Positions 61,764 to 64,000 of a stretch of 64,000 bases of DNA are shown here, one piece after another. Positions within the stretch are counted from its first letter, which is position 1; every line of letters starts with the position of its first letter. The notes under the pieces are model-generated. The model saw nothing but the letters and a program-made list of their open reading frames with translations. It was not told the origin of the DNA and did not search any database. Origin of the DNA: Candidatus Hydrogenedentota bacterium (lineage in GTDB: Bacteria > Hydrogenedentota > Hydrogenedentia > Hydrogenedentales > JAEUWI01); contig JACPGE010000074.1 of NCBI GenBank assembly GCA_016182605.1, forward strand, positions 65,694 to 129,693, read 5' to 3'. Position numbers and translations under genes: made by a program.

Positions 61764-61846
61764 TGAAAAACGCCCTGCCTGCGCTTGGCGGGCAAAAACT
61801 TGCTTGACAGTAGCTCCGGATGCAGCACACAACGCGCCGTGATGCG

Positions 61847-62476
61847 CTATGCCCCCTCGATCAGACTCCAATACCGGTACTCCACTTCGGTCCCGGAATT
61901 CTGGGTGTAGGCGCCGATAAACACCGAGCTTTCCTTCACGGGGGTGAAGGTGGCCGCATAAATCTTCGTCTGCCCCGCGTGCGGAACGATCTGGATCAGA
62001 TCGGTATTGAGCGGCACCGGGAGCCCTTTCGCAACGCGCTCCCACACGCCGATCTTTACAAATCCCCCGCCCCGGCTGGTCGCCATGACCTCGAAGCGGT
62101 AGGGCTGGCCCAACTCCAGCCCCTCCACCAGCACGCCAAAATAGCGGTTCGGATTGGCCTCTTCCGGCTTGGTCCAGCGCTGGCGGGCCTTGAAGGCGCC
62201 ACCGCCGCCTTCGTAGGGGACCCGGCTCATGACGTAGACACTGTCCCGCGCAATAGTGTAGCCCTCCGGACCGGGAGCCCCCGCCCACCATTGATCGAAC
62301 ATGGGGTTGGAAAGCAGGTTTTCCGATCTTCGCACCGAAGCCGGTGTCACCGAAAGCACTTCCATGCTTCCTGGCGCCGGATAGGCATCCCTGCCCTCTC
62401 CCGAGCAGCCCGGCAGAAGACAAGACGCCGCCAAAACGCTGAACAGTGCCAGAGCGTGGTGTGAGCGATGGGCCAT
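61847..62476 (-). CDS. Small exported lipoprotein, jelly-roll-like domain
   Basis: 209 residues from the ATG at 62476 (GAGGA four to five bases upstream), rather than a TTG further up. Signal with lipobox LLPGC near residue 23. The remainder (ENLLSNPMFDQWWAGAPGPEGY ... QIVPHAGQTKIYAATFTPV) looks like a beta-sandwich domain of the type that binds carbohydrate, often as a lone domain in these phyla. Function unknown. The two flanking genes run in the same direction. Confidence 0.7.
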   Translation of the reverse strand: MAHRSHHALALFSVLAASCLLPGCSGEGRDAYPAPGSMEVLSVTPASVRRSENLLSNPMFDQWWAGAPGPEGYTIARDSVYVMSRVPYEGGGGAFKARQRWTKPEEANPNRYFGVLVEGLELGQPYRFEVMATSRGGGFVKIGVWERVAKGLPVPLNTDLIQIVPHAGQTKIYAATFTPVKESSVFIGAYTQNSGTEVEYRYWSLIEGA

Positions 62477-62696
62477 GAATCCTCGTTTTCCCTGCAAGAA
62501 CGGCGAAACGCGGCACAGGGATTACACCGCGGCCCCGGAATGCGTTGGGGGGCGCCTGTCCGGGCTGCGCGGCGCACGGCGCGCCCGGGAAAAACCGGGA
62601 CCGTGATTTAACCAGATGGGCCGCCTCAGATCAACCTGGGGCGGCCCCGCGGCATGGGCTTCGGCGCATTCCGCGGCCGGCAGGGCGCCCAATCCG

Positions 62697-64000
62697 TCAG
62701 CGCGGAGCCACGTGGAAATCGCCGCTTTTCAGCACCAGGCCGCGGCCGTAGACTTTCCCGGGCCGGAAGAGTCCGACGCGAATCTCGCCCAGCGGCGCAC
62801 AGGGGGCCACCAGTTGGGTCAGCAGCACCTGGCCCTGCGTGTGCCACTGTGTCGTGGGAGGAAACGGCATGGGAAAATCCCAGTTCATGAATCCATGCGC
62901 CTGGCGATCCGCGGGCAGCATATGCTCATTCCCGGGGATCGCGCGTCCGTGAATGTAAATCGAATGCTCCAGGGCGATGGGGCGATCGCACTGAAAAAGA
63001 AGATAGATCCGCGACTGGGCCGGCGTGAGTTCTTCCACCCACAGATCCAGCAGCCACAAGGCATCCTTCACGATTTCCCGCTTCTTTGCCTCGCCACGGG
63101 CAACCCTATCGAGCATGGCGGCGCGCACTTCCCCGGCACGCGCCGGCGTGAACACCGCATGGCGCTGGCCAAGGAGCGCGGCCACCAGATTGCGCGGAAC
63201 ATGCAGGGCCGCGCGCAGACGATCGAAATCCTGGCAGCGCACGCTGCCGCAACCCATGATACTGAGGCCCAGGTTCGCCGCCACCGAATACACAAGCACC
63301 GCCAGGACACCTGCGCGGCTCGCGCGCCGCAAGCACCGCCTGCCCGCCAGCAACGCGTCCGCGTGAAACCAGATGCAGACGGCGGCGACGCACAGCACCG
63401 GCGTGAAATCGAGCAGATAACGCATGGTGACGATGTGATAGACCGCCACCAGAATCACCAGCAGCAGGCCCGCAACCGCGGTGGCCATGAGATAGGCGAT
63501 GAACCAAGCCGCGCTGTATTGTGGCCGCGGCGGCGCCCCGCTTGCATGCTGCGGCCGCGATAGAAAAAGCAACGGGGCGAGAAAGAGCAGCAGCAAAAAC
63601 GGCGAGATGCGAAAAAGCCCGGCCACGGGCTCGACATGGAGACCCCGCGGCACGGACAGACCATACTGCGTGTGGACGGCATAGAAGGGAAAATCCCGCG
63701 TCATTTTGAAAGGATGCCAGAGGTAAAGATAGAGGCTGGGCCAGAATGCGCCGAAAGAAAACTGAATGTGGCTCTGGCGCTCCAGGGTGAGTTGAAACGA
63801 AGTGCCAAACTCGAACGGCGAGTCGAAGCGCGCGTGGTTGTAGCCGGCAACAGCAAGGCCAAGCACACCGGCGGGCAGCCACGTGGCCGCGAAAGCGCCG
63901 ATCGCGAACCGGCGTGTACTGGCGGACGGCGCCTGCATCCGGTACCAGCGCCAGAGCAGGCACGTGGCCAGCACGAGCAGCGGCGCCCAGAGAATTTGTG
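62697..64000 (-). CDS. Membrane protein, GT-C glycosyltransferase-like, 5' end outside window
   Basis: Open through the window edge, so the N-terminus is missing; at least 434 residues are encoded. Hydrophobic segments dominate residues encoded by ~63300-64000, with GYNHARFDSPFEFGTSFQ and a WHPFKMTRDFPF loop that recall GT-C/ArnT-like or DUF membrane sugar transferases. The C-terminal ~190 residues (ending GRGLVLKSGDFHVAPR) are soluble. Function unproven. A GTG at 63974 could be taken for a start, but the frame continues upstream with hydrophobic codons. Confidence 0.6.
   Translation of the reverse strand, partial: QILWAPLLVLATCLLWRWYRMQAPSASTRRFAIGAFAATWLPAGVLGLAVAGYNHARFDSPFEFGTSFQLTLERQSHIQFSFGAFWPSLYLYLWHPFKMTRDFPFYAVHTQYGLSVPRGLHVEPVAGLFRISPFLLLLFLAPLLFLSRPQHASGAPPRPQYSAAWFIAYLMATAVAGLLLVILVAVYHIVTMRYLLDFTPVLCVAAVCIWFHADALLAGRRCLRRASRAGVLAVLVYSVAANLGLSIMGCGSVRCQDFDRLRAALHVPRNLVAALLGQRHAVFTPARAGEVRAAMLDRVARGEAKKREIVKDALWLLDLWVEELTPAQSRIYLLFQCDRPIALEHSIYIHGRAIPGNEHMLPADRQAHGFMNWDFPMPFPPTTQWHTQGQVLLTQLVAPCAPLGEIRVGLFRPGKVYGRGLVLKSGDFHVAPR

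Larger units (their letters stand above)
61295..61846. other. Intergenic region built mostly of repeats
   Basis: 552 bases without a gene. It holds the hairpin at 61382-61409, the inverted-repeat element at 61440-61578, and repeat units at 61592-61650 and 61703-61763. Confidence 0.65.

Noticed and set aside
1-64000. tRNA, rRNA or CRISPR array
   Set aside because: I looked for cloverleaf-like and repeat-spacer patterns in the gaps by eye and saw none; a tRNAscan/CRISPR search would settle it.

Overview
The window is a GC-rich bacterial chromosome segment with few gaps and many secreted carbohydrate-active proteins. The gene content is typical of the PVC group and of Candidatus Hydrogenedentota: DUF1501 and cytochrome-DUF1549/DUF1553 pairs, DUF1080, a formylglycine sulfatase, a GH106-type hydrolase, an H-X9-DG pseudopilin-like protein, secreted ADP-ribosylglycohydrolase-family proteins, and a surface protein with Glu-Gly linkers. 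I cannot place it more precisely from sequence alone. I saw no rRNA, tRNA, CRISPR array or transposase gene.

Layout. 1-7961 holds secreted hydrolases and small proteins (ceramidase-like esterase, NIPSNAP, DUF885, DUF1080, DinB, sulfatase, Tat-exported superoxide dismutase). 8049-14908 (minus) is a tightly packed five-gene operon: sugar-binding lipoprotein, ABC permease, DASS dicarboxylate/citrate carrier, ATP-grasp CoA-ligase subunit, and a CoA-ligase/citrate-synthase-like fusion that together resemble a two-subunit ATP-citrate lyase. A LacI-type regulator (14997-16046) is divergent from it. 16060-23237 (minus) is a second tight operon: three exported ADP-ribosylglycohydrolase-family proteins, an exported esterase and a ribokinase. 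With the neighbouring sugar importer it reads as a candidate scavenging pathway for ribosylated compounds.

23350-26592 encodes a cell-surface protein with three copies of a 170-residue module, the third apparently nested inside an Ig-like domain, and a pseudopilin-like protein. 27144-31796 holds a glycoside-hydrolase-like protein with a CBM9-like domain and a serine-hydrolase/glycoside-hydrolase fusion whose last residues are frameshifted at a seven-base homopolymer. 32145-35977 holds a helicase-associated (Helicase_C_3-like) protein and, convergent to it, a visibly AT-richer gene coding for an Mrr-type nuclease fused to a NACHT NTPase, the best candidate for a transferred antiphage gene. 36121-41811 has an esterase, a sialidase-fold protein and a GH106-like enzyme; 42334-45632 a U32 protein overlapping a class III aminotransferase.

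45828-50335 (minus) is a complete sugar ABC system (dehydrogenase, binding protein, ATPase, permease) with an intrinsic terminator between binding protein and ATPase. 50394-55159 is the DUF1501/DUF1553 pair, behind a promoter whose spacer is a perfect palindrome; a secreted aldose epimerase is divergent. 56483-57716 is non-coding and contains a large imperfect tandem duplication. 57717 to the end holds a membrane protein, a beta-oxidation multienzyme flanked by two copies of a small inverted-repeat element, a lipoprotein and a truncated membrane protein. A dispersed non-coding repeat family recurs at 27024, 45641, 59097 and 61544.
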